A DNA stretch of 34,327 bases from Shinella granuli (GCF_004341885.1 NZ_SLVX01000034.1:1-34327); one strand, 5' to 3'. Counted from the stretch's first letter, positions 18,451-27,235 are shown. Numbers and translations are program-made. The notes: generated by a model not told the origin, from the letters alone.

Positions 18451-19494
18451 ATGTTCAGGACACGCATGTTTCTGGCAGCGACGACGCTTGCCTATGGCCT
18501 GGCGCTCGGTGCGGCAGTCGCCGCCGAGCCGATTTCCGTCATGAGTTTCGGCGGCGCCTATCAGGAGGCCCAGCGAAAGGCGGTGTTCGGCGCCTATGCC
18601 GAGGAAACCGGCCGGCCGGTCTCCGAGCAGGAATACGGCGGCGAGATCGCCAAGATCAAGGCGATGATCGACAGTGGCAACACCACCATCGACGTGGTCG
18701 ACGTCGATGCGCCGACCCTGCTGCAGGGCTGCGACGAGGGCATTTTCGAAACGATCGACTGGGAGAAGATCGGCCCGAAATCCGACTGGCTCGCCGGCAC
18801 CACCTCGGAGTGCGGCGTCGGCACCATCGTCTATGCCACCATCCTTTCCTACGACGAGGACAAGCTGGCGACGCCGCCGACGAAGCTTGCCGATCTCTTC
18901 GACCTTGCGAATTTCCCCGGCAGGCGCGGCCTTTGGAAGAACCCCGCGACCAATCTCGAATTCGCGCTGCTGGCCGACGGCGTCGCCCCGCAGGACGTCT
19001 ATGCGACGCTCGCCACGCCCGAGGGCCTCGACCGCGCCTTTGCCAAGCTCGACACGATCAAGAAGGAGATCGTCTGGTGGGAGGCGGGCGCGCAGGCCCC
19101 GCAGTTGCTCGCCTCCGGCGAGGTGGCCATGACGACGGCCTGGAACGGGCGCATCTTCAACGCCAACAAGGAGGGCCGCAATTTCGGCATCGTCTGGGAC
19201 AACCAGATCCTCGATTCCAACTACTGGGTCATCCCCAAGGGCGCGAAGGACATGGAAGGCTCGCTCGCCTTCATCCGCTTCGCGGTCGAGCCGAAGGTGC
19301 TGGCGGGCATCGCGAAATACATTCCCTACGGCCCCGTCCGCACGACGGCCGCCGCGGAGGTCGCGCCGGAAGACGCGAAGAACCTGCCGACCAGCCCGGA
19401 CAATCTGACGACCTCGCTCACCCTCGACAACGCCTTCTGGGCGGACCACGGCGACGAGATCCGCAAGCGCTTCACCACCTGGCTTTCCAACTGA
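18451..19494 (+). CDS. Periplasmic binding protein of a polyamine-type (PotD/PotF-like) ABC importer
   Basis: The 347-residue protein has a signal peptide cleaved after AVAA (about residue 25). The mature part begins EPISVMSFGGAYQEAQRKAVFGAY, typical of the SBP_bac_8 family that includes PotD and PotF. Later landmarks are TIDVVDVDAPTLLQGC, LADLFDLANFPGRRGLWKNP and AMTTAWNGRIFNANKEG. Family ligands are putrescine, spermidine, other amines and some acids. Position in a unit with creatinase suggests creatine or a related guanidino compound, an inference that sequence alone cannot settle. It is the first gene of a four-gene operon (binding protein, ATPase, two permeases), with 11 bp to the next start. 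Confidence 0.9.
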   Translation: MFRTRMFLAATTLAYGLALGAAVAAEPISVMSFGGAYQEAQRKAVFGAYAEETGRPVSEQEYGGEIAKIKAMIDSGNTTIDVVDVDAPTLLQGCDEGIFETIDWEKIGPKSDWLAGTTSECGVGTIVYATILSYDEDKLATPPTKLADLFDLANFPGRRGLWKNPATNLEFALLADGVAPQDVYATLATPEGLDRAFAKLDTIKKEIVWWEAGAQAPQLLASGEVAMTTAWNGRIFNANKEGRNFGIVWDNQILDSNYWVIPKGAKDMEGSLAFIRFAVEPKVLAGIAKYIPYGPVRTTAAAEVAPEDAKNLPTSPDNLTTSLTLDNAFWADHGDEIRKRFTTWLSN

Positions 19495-19505
19495 GGAGCG
19501 GTCGG

Positions 19506-20642
19506 ATGAACACGATGACGCTGGAAAGGGGGCGCCTCGACGAGGCGCCGCCGACCGCAGACGCGGCCGAGACCATGGTCGCCTTCGAGCGCGTGCAGAA
19601 GACCTATGACGGGCGCACGCTCGTCGTCGAGGACCTGAACCTCGCCGTGCGGCGCGGCGAGTTCCTCACCATGCTGGGCCCTTCCGGTTCCGGCAAGACG
19701 ACGACGCTGATGATGCTCGGCGGCTTCGAGCAGCCGACGAGCGGGCGCATCCTGCTTGGGGGGCAGGCCGTGGAGCGCCTGCCGCCGGAGCGCCGCGACA
19801 TCGGCTTCGTCTTCCAGAACTATGCGCTCTTTCCCCACATGACGGTCGCCGAGAATGTCGGCTTCCCGCTGCGCTATCGCGGCGTCAGGGGGGCGGCGGC
19901 GCGGCGACGGGTCGAGGAAGCGCTTGCCATGGTCAAGCTCACCGGTCTTGGCGAGCGCCGTCCGGCGCAGCTTTCCGGCGGACAGCAGCAGCGCGTCGCA
20001 CTTGCCCGCGCCATGGTGTTCAACCCGAAGCTCATCCTGATGGACGAGCCGCTCGGCGCGCTCGACAAGCAGTTGCGCGAGCACATGCAGGTCGAGATCC
20101 GGAAGATCCAGCAGCGCCTCGGCATCACCATGGTCTATGTGACGCACGACCAGTCGGAAGCGCTCACCATGTCGGACCGCATCGCGGTGTTCCACGAAGG
20201 GCGCATCCAGCAGCTTTCCGACCCGGTGGCGCTCTACGACCGGCCGGAAAACCGCTTCGTCGCGGACTTCATCGGCGACAACAACACGCTTTCCTGCGAA
20301 TTGGCCGGCACGGAGAACGGCCGCAGCGTCGTGCGGATGCCGGACGGAACACGGCTTCTTGCGACCGGGCCTTCCGGCCAGGCGCGATCCGACCTCACGG
20401 TCTCGTTGCGGCCCGAGCGGATCGGGCTCGACAGCCCGGACCGCAAGAACGCCGAAAACCGTATTGCGGCACGCGTGCTCGACAGGACCTTCCTCGGCGA
20501 CCGGGTGCGGCTGACGCTGGAGGCCTTCGGCAGCGAGCGGCTCGTTGCCTCGGTGCCCGCGGCCGAAGGCGCGGCGATCCTGCCGGGAAGCCGCATCGCG
20601 ATGGCCTGTTTTGCCGCCGACTGCCGAACGCTGACGAGGTAG
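19506..20642 (+). CDS. ATP-binding protein of the polyamine-type ABC importer
   Basis: The 378-residue PotA-like ATPase has Walker A GPSGSGKTT, Q-loop FVFQNYALFPHMTV, signature LSGGQQQRVALARAM, Walker B LILMDEPLGALD and switch VTHDQSEALTMSDR. A C-terminal TOBE-type beta domain (from about residue 285) contains LTVSLRPERIGL. The ATG at 19506 follows TGAGGAGCGGTCGG, 11 bp after the binding protein stop. A slightly acidic N-terminal extension of about 20 residues precedes the ATPase core. It couples ATP hydrolysis to the two permeases encoded directly downstream. Confidence 0.94.
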   Translation: MNTMTLERGRLDEAPPTADAAETMVAFERVQKTYDGRTLVVEDLNLAVRRGEFLTMLGPSGSGKTTTLMMLGGFEQPTSGRILLGGQAVERLPPERRDIGFVFQNYALFPHMTVAENVGFPLRYRGVRGAAARRRVEEALAMVKLTGLGERRPAQLSGGQQQRVALARAMVFNPKLILMDEPLGALDKQLREHMQVEIRKIQQRLGITMVYVTHDQSEALTMSDRIAVFHEGRIQQLSDPVALYDRPENRFVADFIGDNNTLSCELAGTENGRSVVRMPDGTRLLATGPSGQARSDLTVSLRPERIGLDSPDRKNAENRIAARVLDRTFLGDRVRLTLEAFGSERLVASVPAAEGAAILPGSRIAMACFAADCRTLTR

Positions 20643-20644
20643 CC

Positions 20645-21892
20645 ATGACTGAGACCCTGTCCCTTTCCGCCCCCGCCCCGCCCGCCGGCCTCGGCGCGGC
20701 GCTGCGCCGGGCCGAACGGCCGAACCGCCTCCGCGCCTTCGCCCTCGCGCTGCCGGCGCTCCTCTTCCTCGTCGTCACCTTCGCCGCGCCGATCGGCCTC
20801 TTCCTCACCACCGCCGTGCGCAATCCGGAGGTGCGCGCCGTCCTGCCGCAGACCATCGCCGCGCTGGACGGCTGGGACGGTCACTCGACGCCCGGCGAAG
20901 AGGCCTTCATCGCGCTTGCCGCCGACCTTGCCCGCGCGAAGGAGGACAACACGGCCGCCGCGCTCGGCAAGCGACTGAACTACGAAAGCGCCGGCATGCG
21001 CAGCCGTATCATGTCCGTGGTCCGCCACCTCGGCAATTTCAAGGATGGCGCCCTCGCCCCGCAATTCGCCGCGCTCGATCCCGTCTGGGCCAGTCCCGAC
21101 CTCTGGGCGGTCATCAAGCGCAATGCCAGCCCTATGACGCCCTATTACCTGCTGACATCCGTCGATCTCGGGCAAGACGCGTCCGGCGGCATCGCGCGGG
21201 TGGAGGAAAGCCAGGCGGTCTTCCTCGACATTCTCGGCCGGACGCTCTGGATCGCCGGGCTCGTCACGGTGGCGACGCTGGTCCTCGGCTTTCCCACGGC
21301 CTATGTCGTCTCGCTGGCGCCTTCGCGCATCGCCGGCTTCCTGCTCCTCCTGGTGCTGCTGCCGCTGTGGACCTCGCTTCTGGTGCGCACCACCGCCTGG
21401 GTCGTGCTTTTGCAGACGGACGGGGTGATCAACCAGGCGCTCCTGGCGCTCGGCCTCACCACGGAAAAACTCCAGCTCATGCTGACCCGCTTCGGCACCG
21501 TGACGGCGATGACGCATATCCAGCTGCCCTTCACGATCCTGCCGATCCTCAGCGTCATGAAATCCATTCCAGAAGGCCAGATGCGGGCCGCACGCTCGCT
21601 CGGCGCACCGCCCTTCTTCGCCTTCTGGCGGGTCTACGCGCCGCAGACCCTGCCGGGCGTCGCCGCCGGCTGCCTGATGACCTTCATCCTGTCGCTCGGC
21701 TACTACATCACGCCGGCGCTGGTCGGCGGCCCGCGCGACCAGATGATGTCGAACTTCATCGCCACCTACATCAACCGCGACCTGAACTGGGGCATGGCCG
21801 CCGCGCTCGCCGGCCTGCTTCTCGTCATGACGCTTTCCATCTATCTCGCGTTCCTGCGCCTTGTCGGCGCGGAGCGCATCAAGCTCGGATGA
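20645..21892 (+). CDS. Permease of the polyamine-type ABC importer (PotB/PotH-like)
   Basis: The 415-residue binding-protein-dependent permease has six membrane spans and the EAA loop (about residue 315: MRAARSLGAPPFFAFWRVYAPQTLPGV). It is about 120 residues longer than classic PotB. The extra part is a polar, probably periplasmic insert between the first span (about 30-55) and the second (about 195), as seen in long PotB-like proteins of rhizobia. It begins 2 bp after the ATPase stop and its own stop overlaps the next ATG (ATGA), so the genes are coupled. Confidence 0.92.
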   Translation: MTETLSLSAPAPPAGLGAALRRAERPNRLRAFALALPALLFLVVTFAAPIGLFLTTAVRNPEVRAVLPQTIAALDGWDGHSTPGEEAFIALAADLARAKEDNTAAALGKRLNYESAGMRSRIMSVVRHLGNFKDGALAPQFAALDPVWASPDLWAVIKRNASPMTPYYLLTSVDLGQDASGGIARVEESQAVFLDILGRTLWIAGLVTVATLVLGFPTAYVVSLAPSRIAGFLLLLVLLPLWTSLLVRTTAWVVLLQTDGVINQALLALGLTTEKLQLMLTRFGTVTAMTHIQLPFTILPILSVMKSIPEGQMRAARSLGAPPFFAFWRVYAPQTLPGVAAGCLMTFILSLGYYITPALVGGPRDQMMSNFIATYINRDLNWGMAAALAGLLLVMTLSIYLAFLRLVGAERIKLG

Positions 21893-22707
21893 GAACCATG
21901 TGGCTTCCCGCTTACGCGACCCGCGGCGAAAGGCTCTGCCGCCTTGCCGTCGTCACCTTCGCCTTCGCCGTGCTCGCCTTCCTGATCGGGCCGCTCTTCA
22001 TCGTCTTCCCGCTGTCCGTCTCGAAGGATCCGTTCTTCACCTTCCCCATCCAGGACTATTCCTGGCGCTGGTATGCGGATTTCTTCGAGAACCCGCGCTG
22101 GACACAGAGCCTTGTCAACAGCCTCGTCGCAGCCCTTTTCAGCACGGCGCTCGCCACCCTGTTCGGCACGCTCGCCGCCCTCGGCATCAGCCGGCCGGGC
22201 TTTCCCGCCCGCAAGGCCGTCATGGCGCTGATGATCTCGCCGATGATCATGCCCGTCGTCATCGTCGCCGTCGGGGCCTACATGTTCTTCGGCGCGCTGG
22301 GGCTGACCAACACGCGCACCGGGCTGGTGCTCGCCCACGCGGCGCTTTCCATCCCCTTCGTCGTCGTCACGGTTCTTTCGGCGCTCTCGACCTACGACAC
22401 CAATCTGACGCGGGCAGGCGCGAGCCTCGGCGCCGGCCCGGTCGGCGTGTTCTTCGCCGTCACGCTGCCGCTCATCCTGCCCGGAATCGTCTCCGGCGCG
22501 CTGCTCGCCTTCGCCGTCTCCTTCGACGAGGTGATTGTCGCCCTCTTCCTGACCGGCGCCGAGCAGCGGACCCTGCCGGTGCAGATGTTCTCGGGCATCC
22601 GCGACCAGATCAACCCGACGATCATGGCGGCGGCGAGCCTGCTCACCACCGTCTCCATCGCGCTGTTCGTGGTACTGAACCTCATCCGTCGCGTGAAGCG
22701 GGCCTGA
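21889..22707 (+). CDS. Permease of the polyamine-type ABC importer (PotC/PotI-like)
   Basis: The 272-residue permease has six spans and an EAA loop (LTRAGASLGAGPVGVFFAVTLPLILPGI, about 180-205), with AFAVSFDEVIVALFLTG following as in PotC. The ATG at 21889 overlaps the upstream stop; an ATG at 21898 is a second possibility. It forms the heterodimeric channel with the longer permease. Its TGA at 22705-22707 touches the reverse-strand stop of the LysR gene at 22708-22710 without a gap, so no terminator separates the two converging transcripts. Confidence 0.93.
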   Translation: MRTMWLPAYATRGERLCRLAVVTFAFAVLAFLIGPLFIVFPLSVSKDPFFTFPIQDYSWRWYADFFENPRWTQSLVNSLVAALFSTALATLFGTLAALGISRPGFPARKAVMALMISPMIMPVVIVAVGAYMFFGALGLTNTRTGLVLAHAALSIPFVVVTVLSALSTYDTNLTRAGASLGAGPVGVFFAVTLPLILPGIVSGALLAFAVSFDEVIVALFLTGAEQRTLPVQMFSGIRDQINPTIMAAASLLTTVSIALFVVLNLIRRVKRA

Positions 22708-23583
22708 TCACTCGCCCCGGCCGCTGGCGAGAAAGGCATCGGCGAAATGCGCCGCGAAGCTCTCCGCCACCGGAGAGCGCTTGCGGTCGGAACTGAGATA
22801 GATGCCGACGACGACGTCCGCGAGCCTGGGCAGGCCGAGGGCGTCGTCGAGCGTGGCGAGCTTTGCCGGCACGATGCGGCGGGCGAGCACCGTGTTGCCG
22901 AAGCCGGAGCCGACCGCAGCCTCCAGGCCCGCAAGGCTGGGGCTGGTATAGACGAGGTCGTAGCCCCGTCCGTCCCGTTGCAGGGCCGTCAGCATGGCCC
23001 GCCGATAGAGGCAGCCTTCCGGGTAGCAGACGATGCGCAGGTTGGCGTTTCCATCCGTCACCAGCGAGGCCGCACTGTCGCCCACCCAGGCGAGCGGCTC
23101 CTTCCAGGTCATGAACGCGCCTTCCGCCGGCCCGTCCGGCGTCATCGCCACGACGAGGTCGTAGAGACCATTGCGCAAGCCCTGGAGCAGGACATGCGAG
23201 AGGTCGCAGACGACCTCGAAGCGGAAATCGTGGCCGCTTTGGGCAAGGCGCGGCATCAGCTTCGGCAGGAAATGGTCGGCATAGTCGTTGGGGATGCCGA
23301 GGCGGATCTTGCCCTGCTGGTCGCGCCGCGACAGGCGCAGCACCATCTCGTCGTTCAGCGTCAGCATTTGCCGGGCATAGCTTGCCACCAGTTCGCCCGC
23401 CTCGGTCGGCTGGGCGCTGGCATCCTTTGCGAAAAGGGAAACGTTGAGCAGTTCCTGCAGCTTCTTCATCTGCAGGCTGATGGCCGGCTGGGTGCGGCCG
23501 AGCTGCTCGGCGGCGCGCGTATGGCTGCGCAGGTCGATGACCGCGAGGAAGGTCCGAAGAAGGTCTGTCGGGATGTTTCTCAC
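22708..23583 (-). CDS. LysR-type transcriptional regulator
   Basis: The 291-residue protein has the standard N-terminal winged helix (about residues 5-63: LLRTFLAVIDLRSHTRAAEQLGRTQPAISLQMKKLQELLNVSLF) and a substrate-binding effector domain from about residue 90 (GKIRLGIPNDYADHFLPKLMPRLAQ). It lies downstream of the creatinase gene on the same strand, separated by a terminator-like hairpin, and converges on the transporter operon. It is the likely regulator of creatinase and perhaps of the transporter, with the guanidino substrate or its product as effector. That is inferred from location. Confidence 0.92.
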   Translation of the reverse strand: MRNIPTDLLRTFLAVIDLRSHTRAAEQLGRTQPAISLQMKKLQELLNVSLFAKDASAQPTEAGELVASYARQMLTLNDEMVLRLSRRDQQGKIRLGIPNDYADHFLPKLMPRLAQSGHDFRFEVVCDLSHVLLQGLRNGLYDLVVAMTPDGPAEGAFMTWKEPLAWVGDSAASLVTDGNANLRIVCYPEGCLYRRAMLTALQRDGRGYDLVYTSPSLAGLEAAVGSGFGNTVLARRIVPAKLATLDDALGLPRLADVVVGIYLSSDRKRSPVAESFAAHFADAFLASGRGE

Positions 23584-23599
23584 GAGGGTGGCACCGCTT

Positions 23600-23632
23600 C
23601 CAAAAGGAAACGGGCCGATCGGGCGGCCCGTT
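23600..23632 (-). terminator. Rho-independent terminator candidate after the creatinase gene
   Basis: AACGGGCC (23609-23616) and GGCCCGTT (23625-23632) form a perfect 8-bp stem with an 8-base loop. On the minus strand the stem is followed by TTTCCTTTT, a U-rich tail. It lies 21 bp beyond the creatinase stop and before the LysR start, so it should separate the two minus-strand genes. Confidence 0.6.
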
Positions 23633-23652
23633 CCAAGTTGCCCGCGGACGGG

Positions 23653-24888
23653 TCAGGCGGGAAGGATATTATGCTCCGGACCGAAGGGGAAGCCCGTGAT
23701 GTTCTCGCTGCCGGTTTCGGTCATCACGAGGATGTCGTGCTCGCGGTAACCGCCCGCCCCCGGCATGCCCTCCGGAATGGTCAGCATCGGCTCCATGGAA
23801 ACGACCATGCCCGGCTGGAGCACGGTGTTGATGTCCTCGCGCAGCTCGACGCCCGCCTCGCGGCCGTAGTAGTGCGAGAGCACGCCGAAGGAGTGGCCGT
23901 AGCCGAAGGAGCGATAGCCGAGCAGGCCGTGCTCGCGATAGATCTCGTTCAGCTCCGTCGCGACATCGCCGCAGCGCGCGCCGGGCTTGAGCAGTTCGAG
24001 GCCGCGGCGGTGCACCGCGCAATTGATCTCCCAGATGCGCAGGTGCTCGTCGCTGGCATGGTCGAGGAAAAGCGTGCGTTCCAGCGCCGTATAGTAGCCT
24101 GATATCATCGGGAAGCAGTTCAGCGAGAGGATGTCGCCCTTCTGCACGCGCCGCGAGGTCACGGGATTGTGCGCGCCGTCCGTGTTGATGCCCGACTGGA
24201 ACCAGACCCAGGTGTCCATCAGCTCGGCATGGGGAAAACGGCTCGCGATATGGCGGACCATGGCCTGCGTGCCGGCCAGCGCCACCTCGTATTCCGGCAC
24301 GCCTTCGCGCACGGCCTTCGCCACGGCGGCGCCGCCGATATCGGCGGTCGCGGCGCCCTCCTTGATGAGGACGATCTCCTTGGCCGACTTGATCGTGCGC
24401 AGCCACATGGTCGGCGAGCCGATGTCGACGAATTCGACATTCGGGAAGGCCTCTTCCAGAAGGCGCAGCAGGTCGAGATTGACCTGGTCGAACTCGATGC
24501 CGATGCGCGAGACCTTCGGCAGAAGCTGCTGCAGGGCATGGAAGAAGTTGTCGCGCTGCCAGTCCGTGTAGGTGATGTTGTCGCCGAAGGTGCGGCGCCA
24601 GGGCTGGCCGGCATCGATGCCGGCGGAAACGGAGGTCGCCTTTTCCGGCGTGATGACGAAGGCGTAGCGCCGGCCGAAGGAGCAATAGAGGAAGTCGGAG
24701 AAGTAGCAGATGTTGTGGTAGGAGGTCAGGACCGCCGCATCGAGCTTCAGCTCTTCAAGGATGCGGCGCATGGCATTCTGCCGCCGCTCCATCTCGCTCG
24801 CCGAGAAGGTCGGCTGCACCTTCTCGCCATTGTGCATTTCCTGCAGCCGCAGAAGCTGGTTCGGCATCCCCCGCGCAAACATGTTCAT
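23653..24888 (-). CDS. Creatinase (creatine amidinohydrolase)
   Basis: The 411-residue protein follows known Pseudomonas creatinases (about 403 residues) almost along its entire length: HNGEK near the start, SAGIDAGQPWRRTFGDNITYTDW (about 88-110), GINTDGAHNPVT and GYGHSFGVLSHYYGREAGVELRED. Active-site residues known in creatinase are at a constant offset of 8: H240 (GAHNPV), E270 (TALERTL) and E366 (VSMEPM). The enzyme has the M24 pita-bread fold but needs no metal and hydrolyses creatine to sarcosine and urea in the cytoplasm. The ATG at 24888 follows AGGAGG at ideal spacing. The adjacent ABC importer and LysR regulator suggest a uptake-and-use unit. Sarcosine oxidase and urease are not in the window. 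A closely related guanidino hydrolase activity is possible but less likely. Confidence 0.92.
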   Translation of the reverse strand: MNMFARGMPNQLLRLQEMHNGEKVQPTFSASEMERRQNAMRRILEELKLDAAVLTSYHNICYFSDFLYCSFGRRYAFVITPEKATSVSAGIDAGQPWRRTFGDNITYTDWQRDNFFHALQQLLPKVSRIGIEFDQVNLDLLRLLEEAFPNVEFVDIGSPTMWLRTIKSAKEIVLIKEGAATADIGGAAVAKAVREGVPEYEVALAGTQAMVRHIASRFPHAELMDTWVWFQSGINTDGAHNPVTSRRVQKGDILSLNCFPMISGYYTALERTLFLDHASDEHLRIWEINCAVHRRGLELLKPGARCGDVATELNEIYREHGLLGYRSFGYGHSFGVLSHYYGREAGVELREDINTVLQPGMVVSMEPMLTIPEGMPGAGGYREHDILVMTETGSENITGFPFGPEHNILPA

Positions 24889-24955
24889 ATGAACCTCCTT
24901 CTCCGCGCCCATCGCGCTGTTTGACGAGGCTCAGCGTAGGAACGTTCGCGGCCGC

Positions 24956-24974
24956 TGGAAAATTAGAAGTTCCA
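24956..24974 (-). promoter_or_regulatory. LysR-type operator candidate upstream of creatinase
   Basis: TGGAA (24956-24960) and TTCCA (24970-24974) form a perfect inverted repeat with a 9-bp AT-rich centre. It lies 68-86 bp upstream of the creatinase ATG, where LysR proteins normally bind. The outermost T and A inside the repeat fit a T-N11-A-like dyad. Assignment to the LysR protein encoded at 22708-23583 is inference. Confidence 0.45.
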
Positions 24975-25156
24975 ATGCGGGCATAAGAGACACGAACCCC
25001 TGTGCGGATTGCCGATGCCGGAGCGTGGAACTGGATATGTCGTCACCGAAGCCTCGACGGTACCATCCTGACGCGGCGACCTGTATCGCAGCTCCTGCAG
25101 GCTTTTACGCGCGCCCCCGACTTCACGGCGGCTTCGAAAAGGCGATCGTCCGTCCC
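24975..25156. other. Gene-free stretch beyond the creatinase promoter
   Basis: No supported gene is seen between the creatinase promoter region and the ATPase remnant starting at 25157. Frames are short and without domains. It may contain further decayed parts of the ATPase gene's downstream region. Confidence 0.4.
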
Positions 25157-25384
25157 CTAGCGTGAGCGTAATCCGATCGACCCTGGTTTCCGCATCTCCG
25201 GATCGAGCGCGGACGTCGGCTCGTCAAAGAGCATGATCTTCGGGTTCCTGCAGAGCGAGCGCGCAATCGCGGCGCGCTGCTGCTGCCTCCCGGAAATCTG
25301 CGAGGGATATTTGTGCGCGTGGTCCGAAATCCGCACACGCGACAGATAGGTCATGGCGATTTCGGTGGCTGTCTTCTGGCTCAT
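25157..25384 (-). pseudogene. Remnant of an amino-acid-type ABC ATPase gene
   Basis: The reading frame gives [56 protein letters not shown], the middle of a GlnQ/HisP/AapP-type ATPase. The Walker A half is missing upstream and everything after Walker B is lost; the frame then runs into unrelated residues and a stop. The signature LSGGQQQ reads ISGRQQQ, so a key glycine is replaced. The fragment cannot be a working ATPase. It lies 41 bp downstream of the SDR gene end on the same strand. It is a relic of a lost amino acid importer, cut by deletion at both sides. Confidence 0.8.
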
Positions 25385-25425
25385 CGGAGATCGCCGCCGT
25401 CCCTGCAGCGACGCCTGTTGATGAA

Positions 25426-26181
25426 CTAGATTACCTGTCCGCCCGACACCTCGATACGTTGACCGGTAATCCAGCGATTGTCGTCCGATAGGAGGTTCGC
25501 GATCATCGGACCGATGTCATCCGGCACGCCGACACGTCCAAGGGCCGTCATTCCGGCGAATGTCTTGTTGAGATCGGGCATGTCGCGCACGGCTCCCCCG
25601 AGGAAATCAGTCTCGATCGCACCGGGCGCGACCGTATTGGCGGTAATGCCCCGGCTGGCGAATTCCTTGGCCATGTAGAGCGTCAGGATTTCCACCGCGC
25701 CCTTGACGGCGGAATAAGCCGAAAATCCGGGATAGGAGATACGAGTGAGGCCCGATGACAGATTGACGATACGGCCGCCCTCGGCGATCAGGGGCAGCAG
25801 GGCCTTGGTCAGGAAGAACACGCCCTTGAAATGCACGTTCACCAGCGCATCGAACTGTTCTTCCGTGGTGTCGGCGATCGTCGCCATGTCGCCATGCCCG
25901 GCATTGTTGACCAGATAGTCGAAGCGATCCCGTTGAAACGTTTCTCTCAGCACGGCTTCCACCTGCCCGGCAAATGCGGCGATGCTGCGCAGCGTGCCGA
26001 CATCGAGCTGGAGGGCCGTGGCTTTCCGGCCCCTGGCCTCGATGTCGCGAACGACTGCCTCGGCATCGGCGACATTGCTTTGGTAGGTGACGATGACGTC
26101 CACGCCCTTGCCGGCGATGTTGAGGGCGGTGTTGCGGCCGAGCCCGCGACTGGAGCCGGTGACGATGGCGATCTTGGACAT
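25426..26181 (-). CDS. Short-chain dehydrogenase/reductase (classical SDR)
   Basis: The 251-residue classical SDR has cofactor motif TGSSRGLG (8-15), NNAG (92-95), catalytic S142 or S143, and YSAVK (Y156, K160). The basic R12 in the glycine motif favours NADP(H). The C-terminus [16 protein letters not shown] is typical of FabG-like reductases. The substrate is unknown. The ATG at 26181 has AAGGAG six bases upstream. It is divergent from an AraC regulator (26345) and so is probably its target, in the way aldehyde reductases pair with YqhC-like AraC proteins. Confidence 0.92.
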   Translation of the reverse strand: MSKIAIVTGSSRGLGRNTALNIAGKGVDVIVTYQSNVADAEAVVRDIEARGRKATALQLDVGTLRSIAAFAGQVEAVLRETFQRDRFDYLVNNAGHGDMATIADTTEEQFDALVNVHFKGVFFLTKALLPLIAEGGRIVNLSSGLTRISYPGFSAYSAVKGAVEILTLYMAKEFASRGITANTVAPGAIETDFLGGAVRDMPDLNKTFAGMTALGRVGVPDDIGPMIANLLSDDNRWITGQRIEVSGGQVI

Positions 26182-26207
26182 TTGAAACTCCTTTGAAACA
26201 GGGATGC

Positions 26208-26231
26208 CGGACAATCGGGGGCTTTTGTCCG
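26208..26231. promoter_or_regulatory. Inverted repeat in the SDR/AraC divergent promoter
   Basis: CGGACAA (26208-26214) and TTGTCCG (26225-26231) form a perfect 7-bp dyad with a 10-bp spacer, 27-50 bp upstream of the SDR start. The half-site TTGTCCGA also occurs twice in the other AraC divergent region (29577-29605), which supports a binding site for this pair of related AraC regulators. Confidence 0.5.
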
Positions 26232-26344
26232 AGGCCTGCACTCTGCGTCACGCCGCGCTTTCGGGGTTGCCGGAAACTCGCAGTTCCTTGCCTATTCCTA
26301 CGAATGGGATTTACAGGTGATGGCGACCACCGCTAGATGCGGCC

Positions 26345-27235
26345 ATGAACGACACGCTTCTCGACATTGCGCTTCGCCATGCGGAAGACCATGCCGACCG
26401 TGCGGGGATAGCGCCCTGCCCGATCGCCGGACTGAGCGTGATCCGCTCCACCCATGCGAGCGAGCTTCAGTATGCCGTGTCCCAGCCGCTCGTCGCACTC
26501 GTGCTGCAGGGTAGGAAGCGTGTGCGCATGGACAATGAGGTCTTCGATTTCGGCGTCGGCGACTCGCTGATCATCAGCGCCGACGTCCCGACCGTCAGCC
26601 AGATCACGGAAGCCAGCGTCGGCGATCCGTATTGCTCCGTCGTGATGGAGCTCGACAAGGCGGTTCTCGCGGAGCTTGCCGTCGATATCAAGGCAGCACC
26701 GCTTGCCCATTATTCTCCGATACGCGTCGAGCCGACCGATGAGGAGGTCAAGGACGCGGCGCATCGGATGATGAAACTCGTGGAGCGGCCGACATCGCTG
26801 CCGATCCTTGGAGGGCAGATGGTGCGCGAGTTCCATTATTGGCTCCTGTGCGGTCGCCATGGTCCGGCAATCCGGCGGCTGGGCTGGCCGAGCAGCCAGT
26901 CGCAGAAGATCGGACGGGCGATCAACCTGCTCCGACGCGACTTTGCCAAGCCCTTGAGGGTCGCTTCGCTCGCCGAGGCCGCGGGAATGAGCCCGTCGAC
27001 CTTCCATCAGCATTTCAAGGCCATCACGTCCCTGTCCCCTGTCCAGTTTCAGAAGCAGTTGCGACTGATCGAGGCGCGGCGACAGATGCTCTCCGGGGAA
27101 TGTCCTCCCACTATCGCGGCCTTCAACGTCGGATATGAGAGCGTGCCGCAGTTTACCCGCGAATACGCCCGCATGTTCGGACTGCCGCCCGCGCGAGACA
27201 CACAGGCGGCGTTGGCGAGCATGCGCGCAGCGTAA
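26345..27235 (+). CDS. AraC-family transcriptional regulator
   Basis: The 296-residue protein has an N-terminal AraC_N cupin-like domain (about 25-160: YAVSQPLVALVLQGRKRVRMDNEVFDFGVGDSLIISADVP) and a C-terminal double helix-turn-helix (about 190-285: FAKPLRVASLAEAAGMSPSTFHQHFKAITSLSPVQFQKQLRL, then VGYESVPQFTREYARMFGLPP). This layout matches the YqhC group, which senses reactive aldehydes and activates reductases. It is divergent from the SDR gene and a paralogue of the regulator at 29657-30580. The start ATG lies just after the intergenic dyad; no strong ribosome site is visible. Confidence 0.9.
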   Translation: MNDTLLDIALRHAEDHADRAGIAPCPIAGLSVIRSTHASELQYAVSQPLVALVLQGRKRVRMDNEVFDFGVGDSLIISADVPTVSQITEASVGDPYCSVVMELDKAVLAELAVDIKAAPLAHYSPIRVEPTDEEVKDAAHRMMKLVERPTSLPILGGQMVREFHYWLLCGRHGPAIRRLGWPSSQSQKIGRAINLLRRDFAKPLRVASLAEAAGMSPSTFHQHFKAITSLSPVQFQKQLRLIEARRQMLSGECPPTIAAFNVGYESVPQFTREYARMFGLPPARDTQAALASMRAA

